From assembly GCF_028372415.1 (NCBI RefSeq), contig NC_092872.1, positions 10,608,001-10,672,000 on the forward strand: a DNA stretch of 64,000 nt. Direction: 5' to 3'. This document shows positions 45,363 to 56,769 of this stretch, piece after piece. The stretch comes from Notamacropus eugenii (taxonomy: Eukaryota; Chordata; Mammalia; Diprotodontia; Macropodidae). Each line of letters opens with the position of its first letter. Position 1 is the stretch's first letter. The position numbers and the translations under genes were made by a program. The notes under the pieces were generated by a model. It saw only the letters and a program-made list of their open reading frames with translations, was not told the DNA's origin and ran no database searches.

Positions 45363-48112
45363 GGGGGCGGAGCCAAGATGGCGGAGTAGACAGACACACA
45401 TACGCTAGCTCTGATCTCACAGCCCATAAAATTTCTGTAAAAAAGAACTGCCAACAAATTCTGGAGCAGCAGAAGCCACAGAACAATGGAGCAGACAAGA
45501 TTTCTGTTCTAGAGAGCCTGAAAACCTCTCACAAAAGGTCCATCGTGCCGCAGACCCGGAGCCAGCTGAGCCCAGCCCTCCTTGGCCTCGTGGCACCGAG
45601 AGGAGCAGATCCGAGCAGGCTTCAGGGATGAAGTCTCCAGCGGCCAGGCAGGTCCCTCCACCCACAGGTGGCGAGGGTCAGTGAGAGGGTCTCTTTGGCA
45701 GGTCGAGAGGGGAGTGGGGTGCCCCCATAACTCAGGCCCCCTCAGGAGGCAGCAGCTGAGGCGGGAGCAGACCTGGGGCTCCCCAAGCAGGCAGGAGCCC
45801 GGATCCACTGTTGAAGGTCTCTGCATAAACCCCCTGAGGGAACTGAGCCCATGAGGTGGCCCTGCCCCCACCTGAGCACCTGAACTTGATCTCACACTGA
45901 ATAGCAGCCCCACCCCCACCAAAGCCCTGAGGCTGGGGAGCAGCATTTGAATCTCAGACCCCAAGCCCTGGCTGGGAGGATCTGGAGGAATATTCAGAAG
46001 GCAAGTCACTGGCTGGGAAAATGCCCAGAAAAGGGAAAAAAAAATGAGACTATAGAAGGTTACTTTCTTGGTGAACAGGTATTTCCTCCCTTCCTTTCTG
46101 ATGAGGAAGAACAATGCTTACCATCAGGCAAAGACACAGAAGTCAAGGCTTCTGTATCCCAGCCCACTCAATGGGCTCAGGCCATGGAAGAGCTCAAAAA
46201 GGATTTTGAAAATCAAGTTAGAGAGATGGAGGAAAAACTGGGAAGAGAAATGAGAGACATGCAAGCAAAGCATGAAAAACAAGTAAACACCCTGCTAAAG
46301 GAGACCCAAAGAAATGCTGAAGAAAATAACACCTTGAAAAATAGGCTAACTCAATTGGCAAAAGAGCTCCAAAAAGCCAATGAGGAGAAGAATGCTTTCA
46401 AAAGCAGAATTAGCCAAATGGAAAAGGAGGTTCAAAAGCTCACTGAAGAAAAGAGTTCTTTCAAAATTAGAATGGAACAGATGGAGGCTAATGATTTTAT
46501 GAGAAACCAAGAAATCACAAAACAAAACCAAAAGAAGGAAAAAATGGAAGATAATGTGAAATATCTCATTGGAAAAATAACTGACCTGGAAAATAGATCC
46601 AGGAGAGACAATTTAAAAATTAGGGGACTACCTGAAAGCCATGATCATAAAAAGAGCCTAGATATCATCTTTCATGAAATTATCAAGGAAAACTGCCCTG
46701 AGATTCTAGAACCAGAGGGCAAAATAAGTATTCAAGGAATCCACAGATCACTGCCTGAAAGAGATCCAAAAAGAGAAACTCCTAGGAACATTGTGGCCAA
46801 ATTCCAGAGTTCCCAGGTCAAGGAGAAAATATTGCAAGCAGCTAGAAAGAAACAATTCAAGTATTGTGGAAATACAATCAGGATAACACAAGATCTAGCA
46901 GCTTCTACCTTAAGGGATCAAAGGGCATGGAATAGGATATTCCAGAAGTCAAAGGAACTAGGACTAAAACCAAGAATCACCTACCCAGCAAAACTGAGTA
47001 TAATACTTCAGGGGAAAAATTGGTCTTTCAATGAAATAGAGGACTTTCAAGCATTCTTGATGAAAAGACCAGAGCTGAAAAGAAAATTTGACTTTCAAAC
47101 ACAAGAATCAAGAGAAGCATGAAAAGGTAAACAGCAAAGAGAAGTCATAAGGGACTTTACTAAAGTTAACCTGTTTACATTCCTACATGGAAAGACAATA
47201 TTTGTAACTCTTGAAACTTTTCAGTATCTGGGTACTGGGTGGGACTATACACACATGCACACGTACACACGCACACACATAGAGACAGAGAGCACAGAGT
47301 GAATTGAAGAGGATGGGATCATATCTCAAAAAAATGAAATCAAGCAGTGAGAGAGAAATATATTGGGAGGAGAAAGGAAGAAATGGAATGGGCCAAATTA
47401 TCTCTCATAAAAGAGGTAAGCAAAAGACTTATTAGTGGAGGGAAAAAGAGGGGAGGTGAGAGAAAAACATGAAGTTTACTCTCATCACATTCCACTAAAG
47501 GAAGGAATAAAATGCACACTCATTTTGGTATGAAAACCTATCTTACAATACAGGAAAGTGGAGAAGAAGGGGATAAGCAGGGTGAGGGGGATGAAGGAAG
47601 GGAGCGCATGGGGAGGAGGGAGCAATTTGAGGTCAACACTCATGGGAAGGGACAGGATCAAAAGAGAGAACAGAAGTCAATGGGGGCAGGATAGGATGGA
47701 GGGAAATATAGTTAGTCTTATACAACATGACTATTATGGAAGTCATTTGCAAAACTACACAGATTTGCCCTATATTGAATTGCTTGCCTTCCAAAGGGAA
47801 GGGGTGGGGAGGGAGGGAGGAAAAGAAGTTGGAACTCAAAGTTTTAGGAACAACTGTCGAATACTACTCTTGCCACTAGGAAATAAGAAATACAGGTAAA
47901 GGGGTATAGAAAGGTATTTGGCCCTATAGGACAGAGGAGAGGATGGAGACAAGGGCAGAGAGGGATGATAGAGGAGAGAGCAGATTGGTGATGGAGGCAA
48001 TTGGAATGCTCGGTGTTTTGGGGTGGGGGGAGGGGACAAGGGAGGAGAAAATGTGGAACCCAAAATTTTGTGTAAATGAATGTTAAAAGTTAAACAAATA
48101 AATTAAAAAAAA
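45363..48112 (+). mobile_element. HAL1 half-LINE, full length, nearly intact
   Basis: A complete ORF1-only LINE of about 2.75 kb. The 5' end is GGGGGCGGAGCCAAGATGG, followed by a GC-rich 5' UTR (to about 46020), one coding region (46021-47122), a 3' UTR of about 1 kb and an A-rich tail. There is no room for, or trace of, an endonuclease/RT frame. It is flanked by perfect 14-bp duplicates, AAAACCTTAAACCT, at 45349-45362 and 48113-48126. Known HAL1s are thought to depend on L1 enzymes in trans. Intact TSDs and the long open frame make it the youngest of the three HAL1 copies here. Confidence 0.92.
46021..47122 (+). CDS. HAL1 ORF1-type RNA-binding protein, frameshifted at codon 8
   Basis: An L1 ORF1p-like chaperone frame of about 366 codons. 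ORF1 proteins trimerise and coat LINE RNA in the cytoplasm. Visible parts: a short acidic N-terminus with 'EGYFLGEQVFPPFLSDEEEQ'; a long heptad-rich coiled coil from about residue 55 to 195 ('EELKKDFENQVREMEEKL', 'KELQKANEEKN'); an RRM-like domain starting 'RRDNLKIRGLPES'; and a C-terminal domain with 'EKILQAARKK', 'YPAKLSIILQGK' and 'FNEIEDFQAFL'. The natural start is ATG at 46021. After GGG there are nine A's (46036-46044), which bring a TGA in frame at codon 9. With eight A's the frame would join the long one. No other interruption was found up to the TGA at 47120-47122. The alternative is use of an upstream non-ATG codon, since the same frame is open back to 45947. Confidence 0.8.
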
Positions 48113-48314
48113 AAAACCTTAAACCTACTGCACTCTGAAGCTCATACATTGGAGGGCACTAGACCCTTGCCTAAGGGCTCTCTTGGAACCCAAAATTTTG
48201 TGTAAATGTATGTTAAAAGTTAAATAAATAAATTTAAAAAAAAACCTTAAACCTACTGCACTCTGAAGCTCATACATTGGAGGACACTAGACCCTTGCCT
48301 AAGGGTTCTCTTCT
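48055..48314 (+). repeat. 130-bp tandem duplication of the HAL1 3' end plus flank
   Basis: Unit 1 (48055-48184) and unit 2 (48185 to about 48314) both contain GGAACCCAAAATTTTGTGTA, the A-rich tail, the target-site copy and the downstream flank up to 'GCCTAAGGG'. They differ at several positions (for example GAATG/GTATG, GGGCACT/GGACACT, GGCTCTC/GGTTCTC). Confidence 0.9.
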
Positions 48315-48514
48315 GCACCCTCCTGGCTTAAGAATGATCATCAGTAGTAATTGTTGCTGCTTCCCTCCCAGCCTGATGTCCTTTTTTTCCTATGCCTCAT
48401 TAAAGGGGCCATCCCCTGGCTACTGAAGAGGCCTATTCACTGAATGGGCATTACCTCACCCTAAGTGAGTTCCTTAATAGACCTTGGCCTAAAGGGGCCA
48501 AGGTCTTCCATTGC

Positions 48515-48690
48515 ATTCTGGGTCATCTCCGGTCATCCTGATGAATATCTGGTCATTGGATTCAGATGGCTCTGGAGGAGAAGTGAGGCTCACTTAAAAA
48601 AAACAAAGTGCAAGTCATGTCATCATTTCTCTGGTGGTATGGTCTTCTTCAGCAGTAAAGAATGAACACAACAACAATAAGTAAAACATT
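48515..48690 (+). mobile_element. SINE 3' module, truncated
   Basis: 'TCATCCTGATGAATATCTGGTC', 'CAGATGGCTCTGGAGGAG', 'GCAAGTCATGTCATCATTTC', then an ACAACAACAATAA end. Same family as 20214-20530 but without the tRNA-type head. Confidence 0.8.
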
Positions 48691-48849
48691 TTTGAGTACA
48701 CATATCCAATATGTGTATATTTACTTATTTAGAAATTAATTATGTACTATTATACTAAGAATTATATATATTATGAAACTTGCACAAAAAGAAGAATTTT
48801 TAAAAGATGCGATAAAAATGAAATTATAATTAAATCTTGAGGTACTAGG

Positions 48850-49160
48850 GAGCATCTGGAGGTCATGGCAAGAACAGCACCTTAGGAAAACTACTTGGTA
48901 TCTGAGGAGGATGGATTGGAGTGAGTACAGAATTGAGATAGGAAATTCAACCAGGTTATTATTTCAATAGCCCAAGTTAAAAATGTTAAAGGTCTATAGT
49001 TTGGTAACAGCCATGTGAGCAGAGAAGGGGACAGATGGAAGAGATGCTGTGCAGGAAAAAGTTACACTATTTTTCAACTAATTGGTATGTGAGATTAGTG
49101 AGAATGAGGAACTCAGAATGGCATTTCAAATCAAGATGACTAAAAGGATGATGGTGTACT
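48850..49160 (-). repeat. L2 coding fragment, minus strand
   Basis: 'GGATGGATTGGAGTGAG...TTATTTCAATAGCCCAAG' is the reverse of L2 'CTATTGCAATAG...ACTCCAATCCATCC'. Confidence 0.55.
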
Positions 49161-50085
49161 TGAAATAAGGAAAGTTGGAAGGAGGTTAAGATTAGGGAAA
49201 AGATACCATGAGGCATAGCATACAATGCATCCATGCCACAACTCAATCTGTCTCACACAAAATAAAATAAGCAGAGGGCGGGACTCTTTGTCAACAGTCA
49301 TTGCCATAGAACCTTTTGGCTCTGTTAGACTATTATCATTGATCCCATATTTGGTACCAAGGAGAAGCTGGTGGTCCTCAGCACATATGGTTAGACTTTT
49401 AAAAGATGAGTAGGAATTCAAGAGGCAAAAGGGATAGGGGAAAGGGTTGAAAACCATATAACTTCTGTCATCCAAGTTCTTGGTCTTTTTCCTACATATT
49501 CATTAGGATGCCTGCCACCACTGACAATCATATCCTTCACTGAGAGCCTCGTAAAGGTTGTAATGATATGAGATTTCTTATTTCTGCTCCCATGAAAGGC
49601 TCTCAAGGCTCAATATACATCATCTGGTGCAATATTATCAGTCTTTTCTCATCTTCCTTCTCTATTCATATCCTCTGCTTAATGACAAATTAAGTCTTCT
49701 CACCACTTCCCCCGTTTCCCATCATACTCATACCTGCCTCTAGAGCATTGTGCCAAACTCAAATAAAAACAGGGTCACTAAGTCATATATAAAGATTCCT
49801 GTGTGCATATATTAACTTAAAAATCACTTATTAACCATTATGTATATTCGATTGTATTTTTATTTATTTTGTTATTTCCCATTTATATTTTAGTTGGGCA
49901 GACCCAGCCAATGTTTAACATCTCTTCTCTAAAGGTACGTTGGGCTAATGCTGTGTTGTTTATCTGTTTAAAAGGGTCTTATACCATCCATACTGTGCAC
50001 TTTTATACATCTTAACCATGTTTCATGGATAGGATTCAACAATCACCTCCAATATGGAAGCCTTCCCTGGCTACCATAGCTCAGT
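49161..50085. other. Unclassified stretch
   Basis: A minus-strand frame of 111 codons (49475-49140) lies here but resembles nothing I recognise. Otherwise no repeat or gene was seen. Confidence 0.35.
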
Positions 50086-50089
50086 GATT

Positions 50090-52505
50090 TGTTTTCTTTA
50101 GAGTTAACAAAAAAGAGGTCACATTCATCATAGGGGATTACAATGCTAAAGTAGGAAATCAAGATATAATTGGAATATGCCTTAAAGTACATAATGAAGC
50201 AGGGCAGAGACTAACCTAGTTTTATCATAACTCACTGGTCAGAGCAAACATTCTTTTCCAGAAATCTAAAAGGCAGCTCTACACATGGACATCACCAGAT
50301 GGTCAAAATTGAAATCAAATTGATTATACACTTTGCAAGTCAAGTGTATATCTACATATAGTCAGCTAAAACAAGACCAGGAGCCAACTGTGGTTCAGAT
50401 AATGAGCTCCTTATTGATAATTTTACATTTAAATTGAAGAAAGTAGGGGAAAACATTGGACCATAGAGGCATGACCTAAATACCATCCCTTATGAACACG
50501 AAGTGGAAGTGGTGAATGGACTTAAGGGATTAGATCCAGTTGATAGAGTGCTTAAAGAACTATGGACAGAGATTCACAACACTGTACAGGAGGCAGCCAC
50601 AAAAACATTCCAAAGATAAAGAAGAGGAAGCAAGCGAGCAAAATGGTGGTCTGATGAGGCTTTGCAAATAGTTGAGAAAAGAAGGAAAGCGAAAGGAAAA
50701 GATATACCGAGATGAATGCAGAATTCTAGAGAACAGCAAGGAGAGATCGCAAAGCTTCCTGAAATGAACAACGTGAAGAAATAGAAGAAAGCAATAGAAT
50801 GGGAAAGACAGATGTCTTCAAGAAAATTAGAGATACCAAGGGAAAGCTCCATGGAACAATGGGCACAATAAAAGACAAAAATGGCAGGGAAGGAAAAAGC
50901 AGAAGTAAAGGAGATTTAAAAGAGGTGGTAAGAATATATAGAAATATACAAGAAAGACCTTTATCATTGATAACTAAGGTGGTGTGGTTACTGACCTAAA
51001 GCCATATTATCATGGAGAATGAAGTCAACGAGGCCTCAGGAAGCACTGCTAACAATAAAGCTAGTGGAGGTGATGGAATTCCAACTGAGCTGTTTAAAAT
51101 TCTAAAAGATGCTGCTTTTAAAGTGTGGCACTCAATATTCCAGGAAATTGGGGAAAGTCAACAGTGGCCACTGGATTGGGGGAAAAAAAAAAAACAGTTT
51201 ACGTCCCAATCCTGAAGAAGGGCAATGTCAAAGAATGTTCAAATTACCAAACAATTGCATTCATTTCATATGCCAGCGTGGCTACGCTTAAGATTCTGCA
51301 AGCCTAGACCTCAGCAATGTGTGAACCCAAAATTACCAGAAGAGCAGGCTGCTTTTCAAAGAGGCAGAGGAACTAGAGACTAAACTGAATATTTGCTGGA
51401 TTATAGAGAAAGCAAGGGAGTTCCAGAAAAAACATCTTCTTCTGATTCATTGTCTAGCAGCTTTTGACTCTGTGGATCACAACAAAATGTGACAACAAGT
51501 CCTTAAAGTGATGGCCATCCAAGATGATCTTACTTGTGTCCTGAGGAACCTGTATATGGGTCAAGAAGTCACTGTTAGAACCAAACACGAAATAACTGAT
51601 TGGTTTAAGATTGAGAAAGGCTGTATATACAAGGCTATAGATGGCCTCCTTATTTATTTAGTTTGTATGCAGAGAACATCATGTGAAATTCTAGGCTGTT
51701 TGAATCAAAATTCAGAATTAAGATTGCCAAGAGATATATCCACAGTCTCAAATATGTAGATGATAACCCACAAAAATAAAGAAGAATTAAGAAGTTTCTT
51801 GATGAGGGTTAAAGAGGAGAATGCAGAAAGCTGACTTGAAGCTTAGCATTAAAAAAAGCTAAGATCATGACAATTGATCCCATCATTTCCTGACAAATAG
51901 AGAGAGAAGAAATGAAAACCATGTCAGATTTTATATTCTGAAGCTCAAAGATCACTGCAGGCAGCAACCACAGTCATGACATTTAAAAATGTTTGCTCCT
52001 TGGAAGAAAAATTATGGCAAACGTGGACAGTATACTAAAAGGAGAGATACTACCTTGCTGAAAAGGTCCATATAGTCAAAACTGTGATTTTTCTAGTAGC
52101 AATTTATGGCTGTGGGAGTTGGACTATGAAAGAAAACTGGGCACTGCAGAATCAATACTTTCATACTGTGGTGGTAGAGAAGACTTTTGAGAGTTCCTTG
52201 GAAGACAAGATCATCAAATCAGTCAACACTTAAAGAAACACATTGAGACTCTCTATTGGAAAGACAAATACTGAAGCTGAAACTTTGGCCACATAATGAG
52301 AAAATGGGATTCATTGGAAAAGACCCTGATGTTGAGAAAGATTGAAGGCAAAATGAGAATGGAATGACAAAGGATGAGATGGATAGATAGTGTCATGGAA
52401 GCAACAAACATGAGCTTGAACAGACTTCAGGAGATGGAAGAGAATAGAAAGGTCCAATGTGCTATGGTCCATGGGGTCACGAAGAGTCAGACATGACTGG
52501 AATCT
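50090..52505 (+). mobile_element. BovB/RTE-type LINE, long but decayed
   Basis: Pieces of an RTE polyprotein lie in order on the plus strand. Endonuclease end: 'GDYNAKVGNQDIIG'. Linker: 'GSTANNKASGGDGIPTELFK' (51040-51105). RT: 'VPILKKGNVKECSNYQTIAF' (near 51205-51260) and 'CLAAFDSVDHNKM' (near 51460). Post-catalytic part: 'FLMRVKEENAES' (51795-51830). C-terminal part: 'KTLMLRKIEGK'. It ends 'ACGAAGAGTCAGACATGACTGG', the usual RTE terminus. Frameshifts and stops break it throughout. Such LINEs encode one endonuclease/RT protein and also mobilise SINEs sharing their 3' end. Confidence 0.9.
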
Positions 52506-53982
52506 TGTTTGAGATCAGGATTGTTACTTCTGCCTTTTTACTTCAGCTGACCCATATTAGGTTCTGCTCCAGCCCTTTACTTTAACTGTGTGTGTCTAAT
52601 TTCAACTATGTCTCTTGTAAACAACATATTGTTGGATTCTGGTTTCTACTCCATTCTGCTATCTGCTTCCATTTTATGGCTAAGGTCATCCCATTCCCAT
52701 TCACAGTTATGATTACTGGGTATTTTCCCTCCATCCCATTTTCTTTTGTTTCTTTCTTTGTCTTTTTATCCTTTTTCTCCTCATCTATTTTGTTTTTAAC
52801 CATTGTCTCCTTTAATCTGCTCTTCTTGTTGTCATCCCTTCCCCTTTCTTTCCTATTTCCCTATTGAGTAAGTTACATTTCTATACACACACACGTGTGT
52901 GTGTGTGTGTGTGTATTCTTCCCTTCTTTGAGCCAGTTCTGCAGAGTGAGATTCAAGCTTTGTCCATCATCCCTTATTTTCTCCTTCATTGTAAAAATTC
53001 TTCCTTGTAGTTCTCTTTTATGTGAGAAAATTTTGCCATTCTACCTCTCCCTTCCTCCTTTTTCCAGTGCAACCCTCTTTCTCACCCCTTTATTATTTTT
53101 TTGGTGGGAGGAGAGATCATTCCAATATAACTGACACATAATTCATGCCTTCTTCAATATTTGACATTCCAGTGAATAACCTGAATTAATTTCTTTAAGT
53201 ATTGACTGACATGATCTCCCTGCTATCCAAAGGACTTTTATTGGGTACCTTATGATGATTCTTTAATGTTCACCTTTTTATGCTTCTCTTGAATATCATA
53301 TTTTTCTTTGGACTTTAATGTTAAAGTTGGGCTCTGCTCATCGGGGATTGGGGAGTCACTGTTCAAGCTTCAGGCTTTTTCTTTCTCAATGCTGCTGCTT
53401 TCAGAGCTAGTTCTGGGGATCTGCAAATTTTTTGGTGCTTCCAAGGTGATGTAAAACAGGGAGAGGTGTGGACACTATTCTCTGGTCTGTTCTCTGGTCT
53501 TCACCCAGAAAGGGCCATAGTACTCCTCTTTGCTTTGATAGTGTAACCAAGATTCCTGCTCCCTTAGGACCAACCCCTAGCACTCCCCTCTACCCTGGAA
53601 CTTCAACTCAGAACTATATATGAGCAATAGAGTTGCCAAAAAGCACCAGTTTTACCCAGTGCCAACAAAGAATCCAGTTGTGTAAACCCCTTACCCTCTC
53701 TAGAGTAAGAGCGCCTGAAGTCGTTCACTGTTCTTGCTGTAGTCACTGTTGTCCCAGCTGCATGCTTGGGGTCCAGAAAGGCCTCCACCTTGGTGCTACA
53801 AACTTCTCCTGCCGACTTCTTAAGTTTTCTTAGGCTGGAAAAATGTCTCACCTCTACTTTTCGTTGGCTCTGACACTTCATAATTTGATTTGAGGCATAA
53901 TTTTTAAGTTGTTTGGAGGGGAATGTTGCAAGAGTTCAGCTAGGTGGCTGCCCCTAATGTACCATCTTGGCTCTACCCCTTT
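52505..53982 (-). mobile_element. L1-family element lacking ORF1, minus strand
   Basis: The 5' end is on the right (reverse of 'ACCATCTTGGCTCTACCCC' at about 53960-53980) with a 5' UTR down to about 53320. It then jumps directly to the end of ORF1 ('CACCTTTTTATGCTTCTCTTGAA', about 53270-53300) and 3' sequence ('GTCTCTTGTAAACAACATATTG', 52605-52630). Almost the whole ORF1 is absent. Confidence 0.7.
52884..52914 (+). repeat. (CA)n(GT)n palindromic microsatellite
   Basis: ACACACACACGTGTGTGTGTGTGTGTGT inside the L1. Confidence 0.95.
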
Positions 53983-53989
53983 GACTTTG

Positions 53990-54300
53990 GCTCTTCAAAG
54001 CCCTCCCCTTCTATGAGACTCAGTTTCCTCATCTGTAAAGTGAAGGGGCTAGACTAAATAATCTCTAAGACCCTGGACTCAAAAAGGACAAGAGTGATGA
54101 ATTAGTATCAAGATGGTTAACAACACATTTCAAGTTCTTTCCCTCTCCTAAGTGGATTTGGGTTCAAATTCCATCTCTTACACTCACTTGTGAGACCTTA
54201 AACAAGTCCTTCAACTCTCTGTGACTCAGTTTCCTCAAATATAAAATGAAAACTCAGACTAGATAGCCTCTGAGGATTCTTCCAGCTCTAGAACTATGAT
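53990..54300 (+). repeat. Two MIR fragments in tandem
   Basis: 53990-54080 has 'CTCAGTTTCCTCATCTGTAAAG'. 54145-54300 has 'GATTTGGGTTCAAATTCC', 'CAGTTTCCTCAAATATAAAATG' and 'TTCCAGCTCTAGAACTATGATC'. Confidence 0.75.
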
Positions 54301-54439
54301 CTTTAGGGACTTCTTTTTAAGGTTCCCTCTCCTCCAGATGCCCTTCATCAAAGAAATCCAATTATGAGAACAATATCCTTTTTCAAATTTCTTATGATAT
54401 TTTGCTGAATTGCTTTTTCCTAGTTATTTTTGAACTTTT

Positions 54440-54565
54440 CCTTATCCCTAATAGATTATAAACTCATCGAAAGCAAGAACTCTATTGTACCTATGTTAAT
54501 TCTTTGGATTTTCAGTGTTCAACAGAACCCTTGCATATGGCAGCAAATTAAATGATTACTAAGTG
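54440..54565 (+). repeat. L2 3' tail
   Basis: 'ATAGATTATAAACTCATCGAAAGCAAGAACTC...CAGAACCCTTGCATATGGCAGC' is a diverged L2 ending. Confidence 0.6.
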
Positions 54566-55260
54566 AATTAAGCATGTCTGTGCCAACAGTTGGAAGTCTC
54601 AGATAATTATTAATCTGGGGCTTAGACTGTGGAGGGCTATAGATATCAAAGTAAGGCACAGGTTGCTTATTCTTACTAGATAAAAACTCCACAATTTCCT
54701 GTGCTTGTGAGCTTAGATTGGAGCCTCAAAATTTAACTTTTCTAACTATGTTTTCTTCATCCCATGTACCTCAAATCTGGATACTTAGCTAAAGGTATGG
54801 GAGGAGATAGGCCACATGTCACAATGCTCTCCAGTCTTAGGGTATGTGTAGAGGTGTTCTATTGCTATGGGAACAAGTCCAGCTCACAATCCCATTTGCT
54901 TCCCTCTCTCCCCCAGGCCTGAGACATTATCTAAATTCAAACCATCCCTCCACCCCACCCTTCACTCCAATACTTATCTCTTGCTTTTGGATTTCTTCAC
55001 AGCCCACAGGGATTGTAGTCCTCCAAATCAGATCCCTTCATCCTTCAAAGTAGATCCTCTCCTGTCCTCCAATTCCCCTGGAAGGAATCTGATTTAGTTG
55101 TTTCCACAGCTGGGATTCCTAAGGAATTCTCTGTTTCTCTTCTCCTGCACTCTGGGTTTCTTAGGAAGAATAATATTGAATACTCAAGAAATGGCAGGGC
55201 AAGAATAAGAGAGTGTTTTGGATGCTTTGACTTTGAAAAAATATTAAGATAACCATATCA
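54566..55260. other. Unique non-coding stretch
   Basis: No recognised gene or repeat. Confidence 0.4.
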
Positions 55261-55264
55261 ATTT

Positions 55265-55550
55265 AAGCTCCAGACCCACTACCTCCCCCAGGAAGTTTCT
55301 GCTGACCACCTAGCCCACACTTTACCTCCTTCTCCTAACAGTACAGTGAGAGCTATACAATCTAGCTCCCATTTGGAGCCAATTTGGTGATTTTCCTCAC
55401 ATTACCCTTCATGTCCCCATATATGTCTTCTCTAACGCCAGACTGTGAAACCCGTCAAGGACAGAGACCAGGCCTTTTCCTCCTGTCTCCACTACAGTTC
55501 ATAACACAGTGTCAGACATGTAGGAGACATGCATTAGAGCCATTATACCT
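55265..55550 (+). repeat. L2 3' region
   Basis: 'CCAGGAAGTTTCTGCTGACC...GTCAAGGACAGAGACCAGG...CATAACACAGTGTCAGACATG' follows the L2 order. Confidence 0.65.
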
Positions 55551-55624
55551 GTATGTATAATTCTTGTTCATTTTAAACACCAGAAAATAAAGCAATGTGA
55601 GAGGTGGAATAGGGTTATAAGTGG

Positions 55625-55760
55625 CAGGGGAAGGGATATCCTAGAATGTCAGAGCTGGAAAGGACTTTATGACCCTTTAGAGATGAACTTGTTCAAGGTT
55701 CACATAGTGAGTGGGGTAGGGCTGGACTGAGGTCAGGGCTGAAAGACTGAAGTCTATCAG
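55625..55760 (-). repeat. MIR fragment
   Basis: 'CTAGAATGTCAGAGCTGGAAAGGAC...GTTCACATAGTGAGTGG' is reversed MIR. Confidence 0.6.
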
Positions 55761-56269
55761 AGCTATAACTAGCAGTTCTAAACCTGGGACAAATGCCTGT
55801 GGTGAGGTGGTTGGATATATCAGGACCATGCTAGAGAGCTCACCTGGGATGTAGCTCCAGTTTTGCCTGCTTATATAACCTTGTTATAACTAAGTTAACT
55901 TAGCTCCTGTTGTTTCTCACCTGCCAAAGGACTGAGTTAGGTCCTTTAAATTTTGATGCCCTGGGGCAAAGCCCCACTTTAACAAGTTACAGTTTTTGAG
56001 TATGTTCAATCCATAGGATTACTAAACAGGATATTGGGAGAAGGGGAAGGGGAAGTACGATCTATATGTGGCCAAATTACCTTTCCAATCGTTCAGTGGA
56101 TTGGATATATATGATGATGGCCCGTTAGCTCTTCCTCAACTCTGTTTCCTGGAGGTAGAATTTCTCCAACGTTCCACTATCGCCCTCTTTCTCCTCCCCA
56201 ACCCAGGACACGCAGATCCTGTGCCATCAAATCAGAGACATGGCTACTTTCTTTTAAAATTAAGACCTT
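55761..56269. other. Unique stretch downstream of the Y-box gene
   Basis: No repeat was recognised. It lies between the MIR and the 3' end of the Y-box transcript. Confidence 0.4.
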
Positions 56270-56769
56270 TTTTTTTTATTTTAACGTGTGCCTGCGAGTT
56301 TGCCTGAGGGGGAGGGGTGGGGAGGGTTGCCCAGGGAGACACTCATTTGAGAGGGGATGGAGAGGCAGGATAGAAATCAAATCACACCAGTATCTTGAAG
56401 AAAAAAAAAGCAGATTAAAAAAAGATTCTCCACGCCATCGCAGGGGGAAGAGGGAGGGGTTTAGGAGACAGAAATCAAGGGAATTCCCAAAATAACTCAC
56501 ACTTAAAACACAAATGAAAAAAGGGGGGAAAAACCAAAGCCCCCACGAGAATAACTTAAAGTTCACGACTGCCTCCCAGGTACGTCCCTTCTCTCCCTCT
56601 CTGTCGCCTCTCTCCTTCCTGGTGCACTGGGCCTTTGCAACAACAGAAAACTCAAACTAAGGTGTTGGTGGGTTTTTCAGGCTGGAATCGCAGGGTGTCC
56701 CTCCCCTTTCCTGCTTAGAAGCTGGTCCATGGTTTGCTGGTGGGGTGGGCTGGCCCTGGGCAGTGGCCT
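56270..56769 (-). other. 3' UTR of the Y-box gene (inferred)
   Basis: Sequence between the TAG stop and an A-run. It contains T-rich and purine-rich patches but no recognisable repeat. Its end is marked by AATAAA merging into about ten A's, which fits a retroposed poly(A) end. Confidence 0.55.
56275..56280 (-). terminator. Polyadenylation signal AATAAA
   Basis: TTTATT on the plus strand reads AATAAA on the gene strand, about 490 nt after the stop codon. It is followed at once by an A-run. Confidence 0.55.

Noticed and set aside
45509-46114. 201-codon minus-strand frame
   Set aside because: Antisense to the HAL1 5' UTR and start of ORF1, in GC-rich sequence, with no recognisable domain.
50090-52505. 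Possible retroviral or host RT gene
   Set aside because: Motif order and the terminal sequence fit a non-LTR RTE LINE; many stops and frameshifts rule out a functional product.
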